In this document: in pieces, positions 14,363-20,949 of the stretch
Layout of the letters: each line of letters starts with the position of its first letter
Position numbering within the stretch: position 1 is the first letter of the stretch
From: a virus
Virus record (IMG/VR): IMGVR_UViG_3300021371_000115
Span: 1 to 21,869 of that record
Length of the DNA stretch: 21,869 bases
Strand: one strand, 5' to 3'
The notes under the pieces: generated by a model
Told to the model about the DNA's origin: nothing
The model's input: the letters and a program-made list of their open reading frames with translations, nothing else
The model's database searches: none
Made by a program: the position numbers and the translations under genes

Positions 14363-15526
14363 TTAGTAAATGTAATATTGACCCTTATTAGGATTCTCTA
14401 ATTGTGAAGTGATAGCATACCTCATCGCATCTATACAATGGTTAAAAGCATCTATTGGTTTGTTAAGTGTTTCGCCTTCTTTGTTCTTTAACCAAATGTA
14501 GTTCTGAAGTTCTTTGATTAAGTTATGACTTCTATTAGTTATGTAGATTTCATTTTGATTGATGAGGTTGATACCATACACTATTGAGTCTTTACCTTTT
14601 TTTACTGGCATTATTAAATGACCATAGCTTGATAACTCTGCAATACTTTTAGGTTCTGCTGAATCTGCATATATGATTTCTTTTGCTTGGTGTGTTTTAA
14701 GTAAGTTACTTATCTGACTATTTAGTAATCCTTTTTGATAGATGACCTCATCAAAGATATATGAGTTGTTGTATTTGTATAAAGAAATTAAAGCACTTGG
14801 ATGATTGGAGTAGCCAAAATCAAGTCCGTAACAAAGTAGCCTTGCTTCGTCTGGTAAGTCAATAGGCTTCCAGTCTTTTATACAAGCACCTTCTAAACTT
14901 CCTATCTCTCCTAGTCCATATACATTCCACCAGTTATTCCAATAGGTAGATGTCTTTGCTTTGTCTTTAGCTTTCTCTATGTCTTTTATTATTGTGTCTG
15001 GTAATGCTTCGTTGTCTAAATACGTTAGCTTTATAAAGTCAGCATCATCTTTACCTTGTAGTTCTGTATGCGCCCAGAATGATGAGGTTGGATTAAAGTC
15101 AATCCATATCTCTCCAGATGTTCTTATTGCTAATTGGTTGTATGCTTCATAAGGTATGTTGTTAGCTTCGTTTACATATAAGGTGTGTCTTCTTGCTCCT
15201 CTTAACTTGTCTGCTGATTCAACACTAAAGAACTCAATGTAACTTCCGTTTGCAAACTTATACTTCAGCATTGACTTATTATATTGCATATCATTATAAC
15301 GATTAGTCATCATCATAATCTTTAAGAAGTCTTTTAAAGCACCTCTACGCAAATGTGGTATGCTTTCACTAACTACGCTTATTTCTACGTTAGGAGTCTT
15401 TATAGCCCTATCTATGAGGATAGGTAGTATGCCAAACGTTTTACCAGCAGATGTTCCACCTTGAACTATCTTTTTACGTTTCTTTAGTTTAAGAAGTTTT
15501 TTAATTGCAGTTGTTACTACAAACAT
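14363..15526 (-). CDS. terL: Terminase large subunit
   Basis: A 387-residue motor that packages DNA into the prohead. The ATPase domain has Walker A GGTSAGKT (23-30), a Walker B-like TLYVNEANN (115-123) with the acidic residue at 120, and the coupling-type IWIDFNPTSSFW (140-151). The nuclease domain has YGLDFGYSNHPSAL (Asp at 236), IIYADSAEPKSIAEL (Asp at 288) and a C-terminal DAFNHCIDAMRYA (Asp at 359 and 365), the usual RNase H-like carboxylate set. The length is close to that of the PBSX/SPP1-type family. The start overlaps the small terminase stop as TAATG, so the two are co-translated. Confidence 0.93.
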   Translation of the reverse strand: MFVVTTAIKKLLKLKKRKKIVQGGTSAGKTFGILPILIDRAIKTPNVEISVVSESIPHLRRGALKDFLKIMMMTNRYNDMQYNKSMLKYKFANGSYIEFFSVESADKLRGARRHTLYVNEANNIPYEAYNQLAIRTSGEIWIDFNPTSSFWAHTELQGKDDADFIKLTYLDNEALPDTIIKDIEKAKDKAKTSTYWNNWWNVYGLGEIGSLEGACIKDWKPIDLPDEARLLCYGLDFGYSNHPSALISLYKYNNSYIFDEVIYQKGLLNSQISNLLKTHQAKEIIYADSAEPKSIAELSSYGHLIMPVKKGKDSIVYGINLINQNEIYITNRSHNLIKELQNYIWLKNKEGETLNKPIDAFNHCIDAMRYAITSQLENPNKGQYYIY

Positions 15527-15771
15527 TAATCAATAATATTAAATAAAGGTTGCTCGGTGTTTAAAGTAATGTCTTTTGTTTCTCTTGGTTTACCAGCATA
15601 GTAATGATAGAACATTTGTATAAACTTAAACTCTCCAGATTCTATTCCTTTTTTTAGAGCTGCATATGCTTGTGGCTCAAGTGGTGTTAGTCTTTCAATT
15701 AGCTTTACTTCTTCGGCTTTAGGCTTTCTACCAGCAGTTGTATGTCCTCCGTTGTTTTTTCTTTTATCCAT
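15526..15771 (-). CDS. terS: Terminase small subunit-like protein
   Basis: An 81-residue protein. NGGHTTAGRKPKAEEVKLIE at the N-terminus and ALKKGIESGEFKFIQMFYHY near the middle fit the small-terminase proteins that precede terL in Bacteroidota phages. It would recognise the packaging site and regulate the large subunit. It is shorter than typical small terminases (100 to 180 residues). The charged N-terminus looks like a DNA-contacting tail; a clear HTH is not visible. It is coupled to terL by TAATG and preceded by the best promoter candidate in the window. Confidence 0.75.
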   Translation of the reverse strand: MDKRKNNGGHTTAGRKPKAEEVKLIERLTPLEPQAYAALKKGIESGEFKFIQMFYHYYAGKPRETKDITLNTEQPLFNIID

Positions 15772-15808
15772 AATTAAAAAAGATTATTATTAATTATTTT
15801 TTATATAA

Positions 15809-15841
15809 CAAATATATTGTGTTTTTGTTATTTAGCCCAAT
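15809..15841 (-). promoter_or_regulatory. Bacteroidota-type promoter before the terminase genes
   Basis: In the 56-nt gap between the HNH and small-terminase genes the minus strand carries TATATTTG (15809-15816), an exact TAnnTTTG -7 element. It is preceded after 21 nt by ATTG (15838-15841), 3 of 4 matches to the -33 TTTG. The start of transcription would be near 15802, giving a leader of about 30 nt. This is the likely promoter of the packaging and structural genes. The same octamer occurs inside a gene at 10501-10508, so the octamer alone is not decisive. Confidence 0.55.
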
Positions 15842-16319
15842 TTAATTTACTTCTTTTAGTCATATTATCTTTTCTCCATAATGGTTGTATGTTAGTATGA
15901 TGAAATAAATTATGTACGTCTTTAATAGTCTTTGCTTCATTTAAAGGAATTATATGGTCAAATTGCCAGTTTCCTTTTTGACTTCCGTAGTTATCTAGTG
16001 TCATAGATTTATCAAATTTAGTTTTAATATATTCTATAAAGTATTCTTTATTAGGCACACATAAGGCTTTCATTATTCTATTATCTTTCCAATACTTATA
16101 ATTCCTCCAAGCATCATTTAGATGTCTTCTTAATATTACTATCTCTCTATATACTGGGTCATTATCATATCTTTGTTTTCTTACTTGATTTTGTCTTATT
16201 TTTCTTTGTGGGTTATTGTGGTAGTCTTCTCTTTTGCATTGTTTACAAAAAGTATAACCTTTTGAATATTCCTCAATTAATTTTGTTTTTCTACATCTGC
16301 TGCAAGTTTTGTTTTCCAT
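15828..16319 (-). CDS. HNH endonuclease with N-terminal zinc ribbon
   Basis: A 163-residue protein from the ATG at 16319-16317; an upstream in-frame TTG at 16334 is less likely. An N-terminal CSRC...CKQC set (C6, C9, C25, C28) looks like a zinc ribbon, followed by an Arg/Lys/Asn-rich linker. The HNH core is WQFDHIIPLNEA (Asp-121, His-122), then HHTNIQPLWRKDNMTKRSK with N143 and N152. The enzyme would nick or cut double-stranded DNA with a metal ion at His-122. It lies directly before the terminase pair; in many cos-type phages an HNH protein next to the terminase helps packaging cleavage. A selfish homing nuclease is the alternative. Confidence 0.85.
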   Translation of the reverse strand: MENKTCSRCRKTKLIEEYSKGYTFCKQCKREDYHNNPQRKIRQNQVRKQRYDNDPVYREIVILRRHLNDAWRNYKYWKDNRIMKALCVPNKEYFIEYIKTKFDKSMTLDNYGSQKGNWQFDHIIPLNEAKTIKDVHNLFHHTNIQPLWRKDNMTKRSKLNWAK

Positions 16320-16323
16320 ATTG

Positions 16324-16800
16324 TTATTCTTCAAATTCTTTTAATCTATTAATAACTCTTTTTATTCTATATTCTGCTACTGGGAATTGTTCTTCTGGTA
16401 TGTCTTGTATTGTTTCTAATATAGGTCTTAACTTTGGGTCTATTTTTATTTTTTTTAAGAACTTAAATCTTGTTTCTAGTTTTCTATGTTCTTCTTGTAG
16501 TGTTTTTAGTTTTTGGTGTTTAGGTATGTATTCTTCTGTTGCTATTATTCTATTGTATATTTCCATATATTTAGGATTATACATTTCGAATGTAGGGAAT
16601 ATATTGTTTATACAGTGTAGTACTGTAGCGTGGTCAAGGTTTAGTGTTTCTCCTATTTTCTTTAGTGATAGGTTTGTTCTGTCTTTACATATTCTAAAGT
16701 ATATAGCTCTGCCATAGACTATGTCTCTTTTTCTTGAGTTTACATTTATTCTATATCCTAACTCGCCTTCTACTAATTCTTTAATCTCTTTCGTTGTCAT
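16324..16800 (-). CDS. DnaA domain IV-like DNA-binding protein
   Basis: A 158-residue protein. Residues 22-70 match the C-terminal DNA-binding domain of DnaA: SRKRDIVYGRAIYFRICKD, then LSLKKIGETLNLDHATVLH with the DHATVLH signature at 56-62 that contacts the DnaA box. No AAA+ ATPase part exists. The rest (about 95-158) is a charged coiled coil (KLKTLQEEHRKLETRFKFLK) ending in a helix. It could bind DnaA-box-like sites in the phage or host origin, either to steer replication to phage DNA or as a transcription regulator. The first codons overlap the preceding gene by 20 nt. Confidence 0.75.
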   Translation of the reverse strand: MTTKEIKELVEGELGYRINVNSRKRDIVYGRAIYFRICKDRTNLSLKKIGETLNLDHATVLHCINNIFPTFEMYNPKYMEIYNRIIATEEYIPKHQKLKTLQEEHRKLETRFKFLKKIKIDPKLRPILETIQDIPEEQFPVAEYRIKRVINRLKEFEE

Positions 16801-17005
16801 CTATTATATTTTGTATTAATTGTGTAAATTCTATTTTTTCTATTGCTAATTTAATTCCTTCACATTCCAAGTACATCTCTTTGTCTTCATAGTCGTATAA
16901 GATAATTCTTAATTCGTCTAATTCAGTTCCTTTCTCGTAGTCGTATAATGTGATGTAGTAAAATTGATATATTATATCATTCTTGAGTCCTTGTGTTTCG
17001 TACAT
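16781..17005 (-). CDS. Small acidic hypothetical protein
   Basis: The start ATG at 17005-17003 gives MYETQGLKNDIIYQFYYITL, and the protein ends QLIQNIIDDNERD. It is about 74 residues and acidic, with a probable beta-rich middle (ELRIILYDYEDKEMYLE). I do not recognise it. An upstream in-frame TTG at 17011 would only add two residues. It overlaps the DUF3310 gene at its 5' end and the DnaA-like gene at its 3' end, so it is part of the coupled early cluster. Confidence 0.5.
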   Translation of the reverse strand: MYETQGLKNDIIYQFYYITLYDYEKGTELDELRIILYDYEDKEMYLECEGIKLAIEKIEFTQLIQNIIDDNERD

Positions 17006-17189
17006 ATTCAATCTCTCTTTCGAGATAGTCTTTAGCTTTTAGTAAATCCATTAGTTCGTGGTCTTTCTTGTCTGCTCTGCTTATGTACTTTATTATGTTT
17101 CCTCTATTGAAGTTTAAGTTATAGTCTTTGATGAAATCTATAACATCATATCCTTTTCCGTTTTCATAGTGTGGTTGGCTTGCTCTCAT
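16977..17189 (-). CDS. DUF3310 protein
   Basis: A 70-residue protein. The pattern PHYENGKGYDVIDFIKDYN, then NFNRGNIIKYISRADKK and DLLKAKDYLEREIEY is the DUF3310 signature (HY....d.iDfi....l.f..GN.iKYi.R...K...DL.KA..YL). These small proteins are frequent in phages of many hosts, often near nucleotide metabolism or replication genes; their function is not known. The start overlaps the methyltransferase stop as TAATG. Confidence 0.85.
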   Translation of the reverse strand: MRASQPHYENGKGYDVIDFIKDYNLNFNRGNIIKYISRADKKDHELMDLLKAKDYLEREIEYVRNTRTQE

Positions 17190-17797
17190 TAAAATAATCG
17201 TGTTTGTTGTTTATGTTGTTCTATTCTTTTTGTTGCTGCTTCAAAGTATTCTTTGTCTATTTCGTAACCAGTTAAGTCAAATCCTAAATTATGACAAGCT
17301 ATAGCTATAGAGCCACTTCCTAAATGTGTATCTAATATCTTATCTCCTTCTTTAGCATAATTCATTAATAGCCATTCATATAATTTTACTGGTTTTTGTG
17401 TTGGGTGTATTTTATTTGTATGATTATGTTTATGTATTGAATATTCAAATATCTTTGCTGGTTTTTTTAAACCTATACTTACCCAAGCATATTCAGCAGT
17501 AGCAAAATTATCTACTGTTTGTTTTTTATTCCAAATACAAAAATATTCTGTCGGAGGTAAAACAAAATTGTTTGCACCCCAAATAATTTGATTTTTAGAT
17601 ATTCTAAATAATTCAAACCAATAATGTTTATTTGGTTTTATATCCCAATATTTAGTTTTATTACCCCATTTGCCTCTTGCGTGTGGTTGAGAGTTTTGAA
17701 ATCTTTCTATACCATAAGGAGGGTCTACTATAGCCAAGTCAAATTGATTGTCTGACATTTCTTTCATTGCTTGCATACAATCTTGGTTGTATATCAT
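17189..17797 (-). CDS. DNA adenine methyltransferase (DPPY type)
   Basis: A 202-residue enzyme that would transfer a methyl group from SAM to adenine in DNA. Motif IV is DPPY (25-28), indicating an amino-methyltransferase, most often N6-adenine. HPTQKP is at 131-136 and the SAM-binding motif is LDTHLGSGS at 155-163, with GYEID following. Catalytic motif before SAM motif is the beta-group order. The usual DPFxGSG is replaced by DTHLGSGS, which I recall from other phage enzymes. At 202 residues it is compact, with little room for a target-recognition domain (about 29-125). No restriction enzyme lies beside it, so protection of phage DNA from host restriction is likely. It overlaps the exonuclease gene as ATGA. 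Confidence 0.88.
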   Translation of the reverse strand: MIYNQDCMQAMKEMSDNQFDLAIVDPPYGIERFQNSQPHARGKWGNKTKYWDIKPNKHYWFELFRISKNQIIWGANNFVLPPTEYFCIWNKKQTVDNFATAEYAWVSIGLKKPAKIFEYSIHKHNHTNKIHPTQKPVKLYEWLLMNYAKEGDKILDTHLGSGSIAIACHNLGFDLTGYEIDKEYFEAATKRIEQHKQQTRLF

Positions 17798-18480
17798 TCT
17801 GTCCTTAATTTAAGCAAGTTATAACATTGTATATATTTTAACTTTGCTTTTGATTTGTATATTGTTTTAAATAATTCGTATGTCTTTTTTGTAAATTGAT
17901 AATGTGTCTTGCAACCTTTAAACAATCTCTTTGCATACGCCTTACCATACCCTTTGCAGTAGTTTACATTGTCTGCACTATCTCCCACTATCATTTGTTC
18001 ATAGAAATTATATAAAGCATCATAAGGACTTATATCTATTATCTCTTGGTGTTTGTAGTGATAGTTATACATAAGGCAAGGTAGTTGCTTATAATCCTTA
18101 TCTAGTGATACTATTATTACATTGTTGTGTCCTAATTCGTCTGTTAGTGTTTTCCAATACGTTGCTACTAAATCATCTGTCTCTACACCATAAGAGTTTT
18201 TAGTAGAGTATATCTCTGCTATGTGTTCGTGCATCTCAAATAGTAATTTAGGATGTTCTTGTTTTTTTCTGTTTGCTTTGTAGTTAGGGTCTAGTAGTTT
18301 TCTAAAATTACCTTTGCTATTGTTAAAAGTAATTACCCTTTCTATTTGGTAGGTTTCTTCTAGTCTATTTACAATTGACATAAATATCTCATCAAACTTT
18401 CCTATAGCTTCATCTAGTATGTCATCAACACCACAGCAAGAAGAATAAACTAAACTATCTGCATCAAATAAAACTACCAT
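17794..18480 (-). CDS. 5'-3' exonuclease/flap endonuclease (FEN/PIN family)
   Basis: A 228-residue protein. The acidic metal-binding set of the family is present: VLFDADSL (D6, D8), an FRKLLDPNYKANRK helical-arch segment (R60, K61), GVETDDLVA (E100, D102, D103), VSLDKDYKQLP (D127, D129) and IVGDSADNV (D167, D170) followed by GYGKAYAKRLF, the helix-hairpin-helix that grips DNA. It resembles the T5 D15 type and the PolA N-terminal domain. It probably removes RNA primers or flaps, or degrades DNA during phage replication. It overlaps its neighbours by 4 to 7 nt on either side. Confidence 0.9.
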   Translation of the reverse strand: MVVLFDADSLVYSSCCGVDDILDEAIGKFDEIFMSIVNRLEETYQIERVITFNNSKGNFRKLLDPNYKANRKKQEHPKLLFEMHEHIAEIYSTKNSYGVETDDLVATYWKTLTDELGHNNVIIVSLDKDYKQLPCLMYNYHYKHQEIIDISPYDALYNFYEQMIVGDSADNVNYCKGYGKAYAKRLFKGCKTHYQFTKKTYELFKTIYKSKAKLKYIQCYNLLKLRTE

Positions 18481-18695
18481 TTTTCTTCAATTATTTCTAT
18501 GGCTTGATTTTCTAACTCATCAATTACTTCTTGTTCTAGTATGTCTATAATGTCTTGTCCTCCACATAGCACTTTAAAACAATTAAAATCACTACTGAAA
18601 TCTGGATACATATAACTACCATCTTGTCCTTTTTGATATTCTCCTACAACAACTAAAGCTATGTTATCATATTCTACTGTTATTTCTTTTTTCAT
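18474..18695 (-). CDS. Small acidic hypothetical protein, 73 aa
   Basis: A 73-residue acidic protein: MKKEITVEYDNIALVVVGEY, a Gly/Asp-rich turn region, then LCGGQDIIDILEQEVIDELE near the end. A short beta sheet plus a C-terminal helix is likely. I do not recognise the family. The ATG at 18695 lies about 11 nt downstream of a predicted transcription start from the TATATTTG at 18712-18719, and the 3' end overlaps the exonuclease gene by 7 nt. Confidence 0.5.
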   Translation of the reverse strand: MKKEITVEYDNIALVVVGEYQKGQDGSYMYPDFSSDFNCFKVLCGGQDIIDILEQEVIDELENQAIEIIEEKW

Positions 18696-18711
18696 TTTGT
18701 TTTGTTTTGTG

Positions 18712-18719
18712 CAAATATA
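18712..18719 (-). promoter_or_regulatory. Candidate -7 element TATATTTG
   Basis: The octamer TATATTTG (minus strand) is identical to the -7 element before the terminase genes and lies in a 42-nt gap. Transcription would begin near 18706, about 11 nt before the next ATG, with an A/C-rich leader as in Bacteroidota. I see no TTTG at the -33 distance, so confidence is low. Confidence 0.35.
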
Positions 18720-18737
18720 AACAATTTTGTTTATAAA

Positions 18738-19127
18738 TTATATCTTTTTACATAATTTTTCTTCTAAAATATAAGAGTATTTTGTAATAATCTTATCGTT
18801 CTTAAACTTTGTTGTTGCTTCACAAGATATAGGTATTAATTTTTTGTTTATTATTTCTTCTATGTTTTTGCTGATATTAAAAACATAAACTCCTTTTTCA
18901 TCTGTAACTAAATACAAGAAATCTTTATCTTTTATTTGTGCTTTATTATAATTAGCAAATAACTTATTAGCTTCTATTAATTTTTCTTTATAGTACTTTC
19001 TTCTGTTTTTAATTTCTATTATATAATCTTTGCATTCTGCATCATAAGAACTAAACTCATCTTTTACTAAATAAGCATTCAAGTTATATTCATTATTAAT
19101 ATATTCTAATGTAAGTTTTTCATTCAT
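18738..19127 (-). CDS. Possible PD-(D/E)XK-type nuclease, 129 aa
   Basis: A 129-residue protein. The stretch YDAECKDYIIEIKNRR contains Asp-29 and E38-I-K40, which fits the second and third strands of the PD-(D/E)XK nuclease fold (D, a spacer, then ExK). A long Lys-rich helix follows (KEKLIEANKLF), then FLYLVTDEKGVYVFNISK, a strand-turn-strand that is also usual. If correct, it would be a small DNA nuclease or Holliday-junction-type enzyme in the replication module. The evidence is a short motif only; a structural protein is an alternative. It overlaps the preceding 50-aa gene by 8 nt. Confidence 0.45.
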   Translation of the reverse strand: MNEKLTLEYINNEYNLNAYLVKDEFSSYDAECKDYIIEIKNRRKYYKEKLIEANKLFANYNKAQIKDKDFLYLVTDEKGVYVFNISKNIEEIINKKLIPISCEATTKFKNDKIITKYSYILEEKLCKKI

Positions 19128-19272
19128 CTTTATAATCTTTAGTCGCTTTAGTTAGAAATTTATCTATCACATCTATTTTTTTTGATTGCTTTTCTATTGC
19201 TACATATAAAGTAGCTACTGTTGATTCAAGTATCTTAAATCTTTCTTTTGTTGTGTATTTTTTATTTTTCAT
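19120..19272 (-). CDS. Small basic protein, 50 aa
   Basis: Read from the 140-nt gap. The ATG at 19272-19270 overlaps the phosphoesterase stop as ATGA, and the 3' end overlaps the next ATG by 8 nt. The protein begins MKNKKYTTKERFKILESTVA and continues TLYVAIEKQSKKIDVIDKFL before a charged end. It looks like a single amphipathic helix or short coiled coil. The coupling at both ends supports it as real; no function is visible. Confidence 0.55.
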   Translation of the reverse strand: MKNKKYTTKERFKILESTVATLYVAIEKQSKKIDVIDKFLTKATKDYKDE

Positions 19273-19979
19273 AATTCCATTAGTTCATTGATTACTGTAT
19301 GTCCTCCTAACACTACTGCACAAGCAATAGCTGGTTTCTTACCTCTTTTAGCATATGCCATAGCATAAGCAGTTGCATCTATGCCACATCCTACTTGACT
19401 ACCAAAGACTTTAAAGTTTTGACCTACATACCATTCGGTGTAACATTGTGTGTGTAAGTGTCCTTGTATTGTGCTTTGCATATCAGCTCTACATTTAGTT
19501 CTTGCAGTCCCAGCTTCTCCGTGTATATATTGTACACCATCAATTACAACTCTATCTACAAATTTCCATTGTGGTACTTCTAATACATCTTTGTAAGCTT
19601 TAATCCATTTCTTTGGTACTGCGCTTGTTTGTGCTTTACGCATTATAAGTCTATCGTGATTACCTATTGTTACGTGTGCTTTAGGAAATGCATTGTACCA
19701 GTTAGCTATTTTACTTATTGCAAGTTCTAACTCTTGACCTCCTCCAAGACCATCAGCATCTGATTCGTGGTAACTACTATAATGGTTGTCTATTACATCT
19801 CCTATAAAAACAACTCTATTACAATTGTATTTAGCATAAGTTTCTTGACAATGTTCTAAATATCCATCTAAACAGAATGGCTCGTGTAAGTCTCCTATAA
19901 CAAGTACTCTTGTTTCTTTCTTGGTTATGTTCTCGTAAGCTACTTTTTTGTTCCCGTTAATGCGTGGTCTAATTTCCAT
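19269..19979 (-). CDS. Calcineurin-like metallophosphoesterase
   Basis: A 236-residue enzyme. The metallophosphoesterase motifs are in order: VIGDLHEPF (D30, H32), VFIGDVIDNH (D61), TIGNHDR (N107, H108), YIHGE (H153) and GHLHTQ (H174, H176). Together these bind two divalent metals and hydrolyse phosphoesters. Phage members of this family may act on DNA ends, cyclic nucleotides or RNA. The gene follows the sigma-factor-like and Cys-motif genes and overlaps both neighbours (11 nt with the Cys-motif gene, ATGA with the 50-aa gene). The substrate is unknown. Confidence 0.88.
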   Translation of the reverse strand: MEIRPRINGNKKVAYENITKKETRVLVIGDLHEPFCLDGYLEHCQETYAKYNCNRVVFIGDVIDNHYSSYHESDADGLGGGQELELAISKIANWYNAFPKAHVTIGNHDRLIMRKAQTSAVPKKWIKAYKDVLEVPQWKFVDRVVIDGVQYIHGEAGTARTKCRADMQSTIQGHLHTQCYTEWYVGQNFKVFGSQVGCGIDATAYAMAYAKRGKKPAIACAVVLGGHTVINELMEL

Positions 19980-20379
19980 AAGTTTTATATAAAGAGTTTA
20001 ATTCATTAGTTATAGTTCTTATACAACTCCCACAAGATGTCATTACTTTTTTATCATTAAATACTCTGTTGTATATTTTTAATAATTGTTTTTGTTCTGA
20101 TGGATTTACTCTTGTTCTGTTTAGAGCAAACCATTCTTTTAAATAAACATATTCGTTTTCTAATAAACACTTTGGTCTTTTGTATCTGAATGCCTTGTTA
20201 AGAGCTATTTGTCTTTCATCACAGCCACAATCTTCTCCAGCTATAAACTTAACAGCTTTATCTATTCCAGTAGCTTTAGTAATCTTGGCAATGGTATCTC
20301 CTAACCCTTTTGATTGTTTGTCGTAATTTGCTTTCCATTCTTTGTACTCTTTAGTACGTTTGTCTTTTGGTGGTTTCAT
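19969..20379 (-). CDS. Conserved phage protein with CGC and CxxC motifs
   Basis: A 136-residue protein. A basic N-terminus (KDKRTKEYKEWKANY), then GLGDTIAKITKATGIDKAVK leading into a CGCDER motif (C51, C53), a further Cys at 71, an aromatic helix (YVYLKEWFALNRTRV, then SEQKQLLKIYNRVF) and a C-terminal CGSC (C116, C119). I recall this layout (GDTI..IT.ATGI...V....G.DCGCDER, ending C..C) in other Bacteroidota and marine phages, with no known function. Two cysteine pairs could make a metal site. The gene overlaps the sigma-like gene by ATGA. Confidence 0.65.
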   Translation of the reverse strand: MKPPKDKRTKEYKEWKANYDKQSKGLGDTIAKITKATGIDKAVKFIAGEDCGCDERQIALNKAFRYKRPKCLLENEYVYLKEWFALNRTRVNPSEQKQLLKIYNRVFNDKKVMTSCGSCIRTITNELNSLYKTYGN

Positions 20380-20948
20380 ATTAAATTATAATCTTCGTTT
20401 TTAAAATCTTCGTAGTCTTCACTAAACTTATCTCTTATTTTATCTTTCCCTTTTTTTAGTGTATGAAATATATTTACTGGACTTATTTTAGTTTCAGTTG
20501 ATAAACCTCTAATGCTTAAATCTGTATCTCTGTATAATTCATAAATACTTTTATCGTACCAATGCCACTTATCTAACTCATTGTCCATCTTCTCACATAA
20601 TCTCCAAAACGCTTCTTCTTTTTTTATTTCATCAGTAGCTGTAAACTTATGCATATCTTTTTCTGGAATCTCGTTAAAGTCTTTGTCTTTGTAAAATTCT
20701 TCTATTTGTATTTTATGCACTTTGTTTTTTAATTTGATATAATTTATAAATACACTTCTAATTGTGAAATACATATAAGCTTTAGAATATTTACCATTGC
20801 TATATACATTTTTGTTGTCTGCATATTTAATAATCTTTAAATAGCTTTCTTGTACTATGTCTTCTGCATAGTCCTTCGCTCCTAAATTTTTTGCTATTTG
20901 TACCCACTCTTTATGATTCTTACCTAACGCTACTAAAAATTCTGTCAT
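20376..20948 (-). CDS. Phage RNA polymerase sigma factor-like protein
   Basis: A 190-residue protein. Region 2 covers about 10-73: a helix with AKDYAEDIVQESYLKIIKYA (the AEDIVQE.. core that binds RNA polymerase) followed by AYMYFTIRSVFINYIKLK, matching the promoter-melting part of ECF sigma factors. Region 4 is about 133-174, with LYRDTDLSIRGLSTETKI and SPVNIFHTLKKGKDKIR, a helix-turn-helix for the -35-type element. No region 3 is present, as in ECF factors. It would redirect host RNA polymerase to phage promoters. It lies 1 nt after the ATPase stop. Confidence 0.75.
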   Translation of the reverse strand: MTEFLVALGKNHKEWVQIAKNLGAKDYAEDIVQESYLKIIKYADNKNVYSNGKYSKAYMYFTIRSVFINYIKLKNKVHKIQIEEFYKDKDFNEIPEKDMHKFTATDEIKKEEAFWRLCEKMDNELDKWHWYDKSIYELYRDTDLSIRGLSTETKISPVNIFHTLKKGKDKIRDKFSEDYEDFKNEDYNLI

Positions 20949-20949
20949 A

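Noticed and set aside
16208-16717. Plus-strand frame of 169 codons with many hydrophobic residues
   Set aside because: It lies antisense to the HNH and DnaA-like genes, both with clear motifs. The hydrophobicity comes from reading A-rich codons in reverse.
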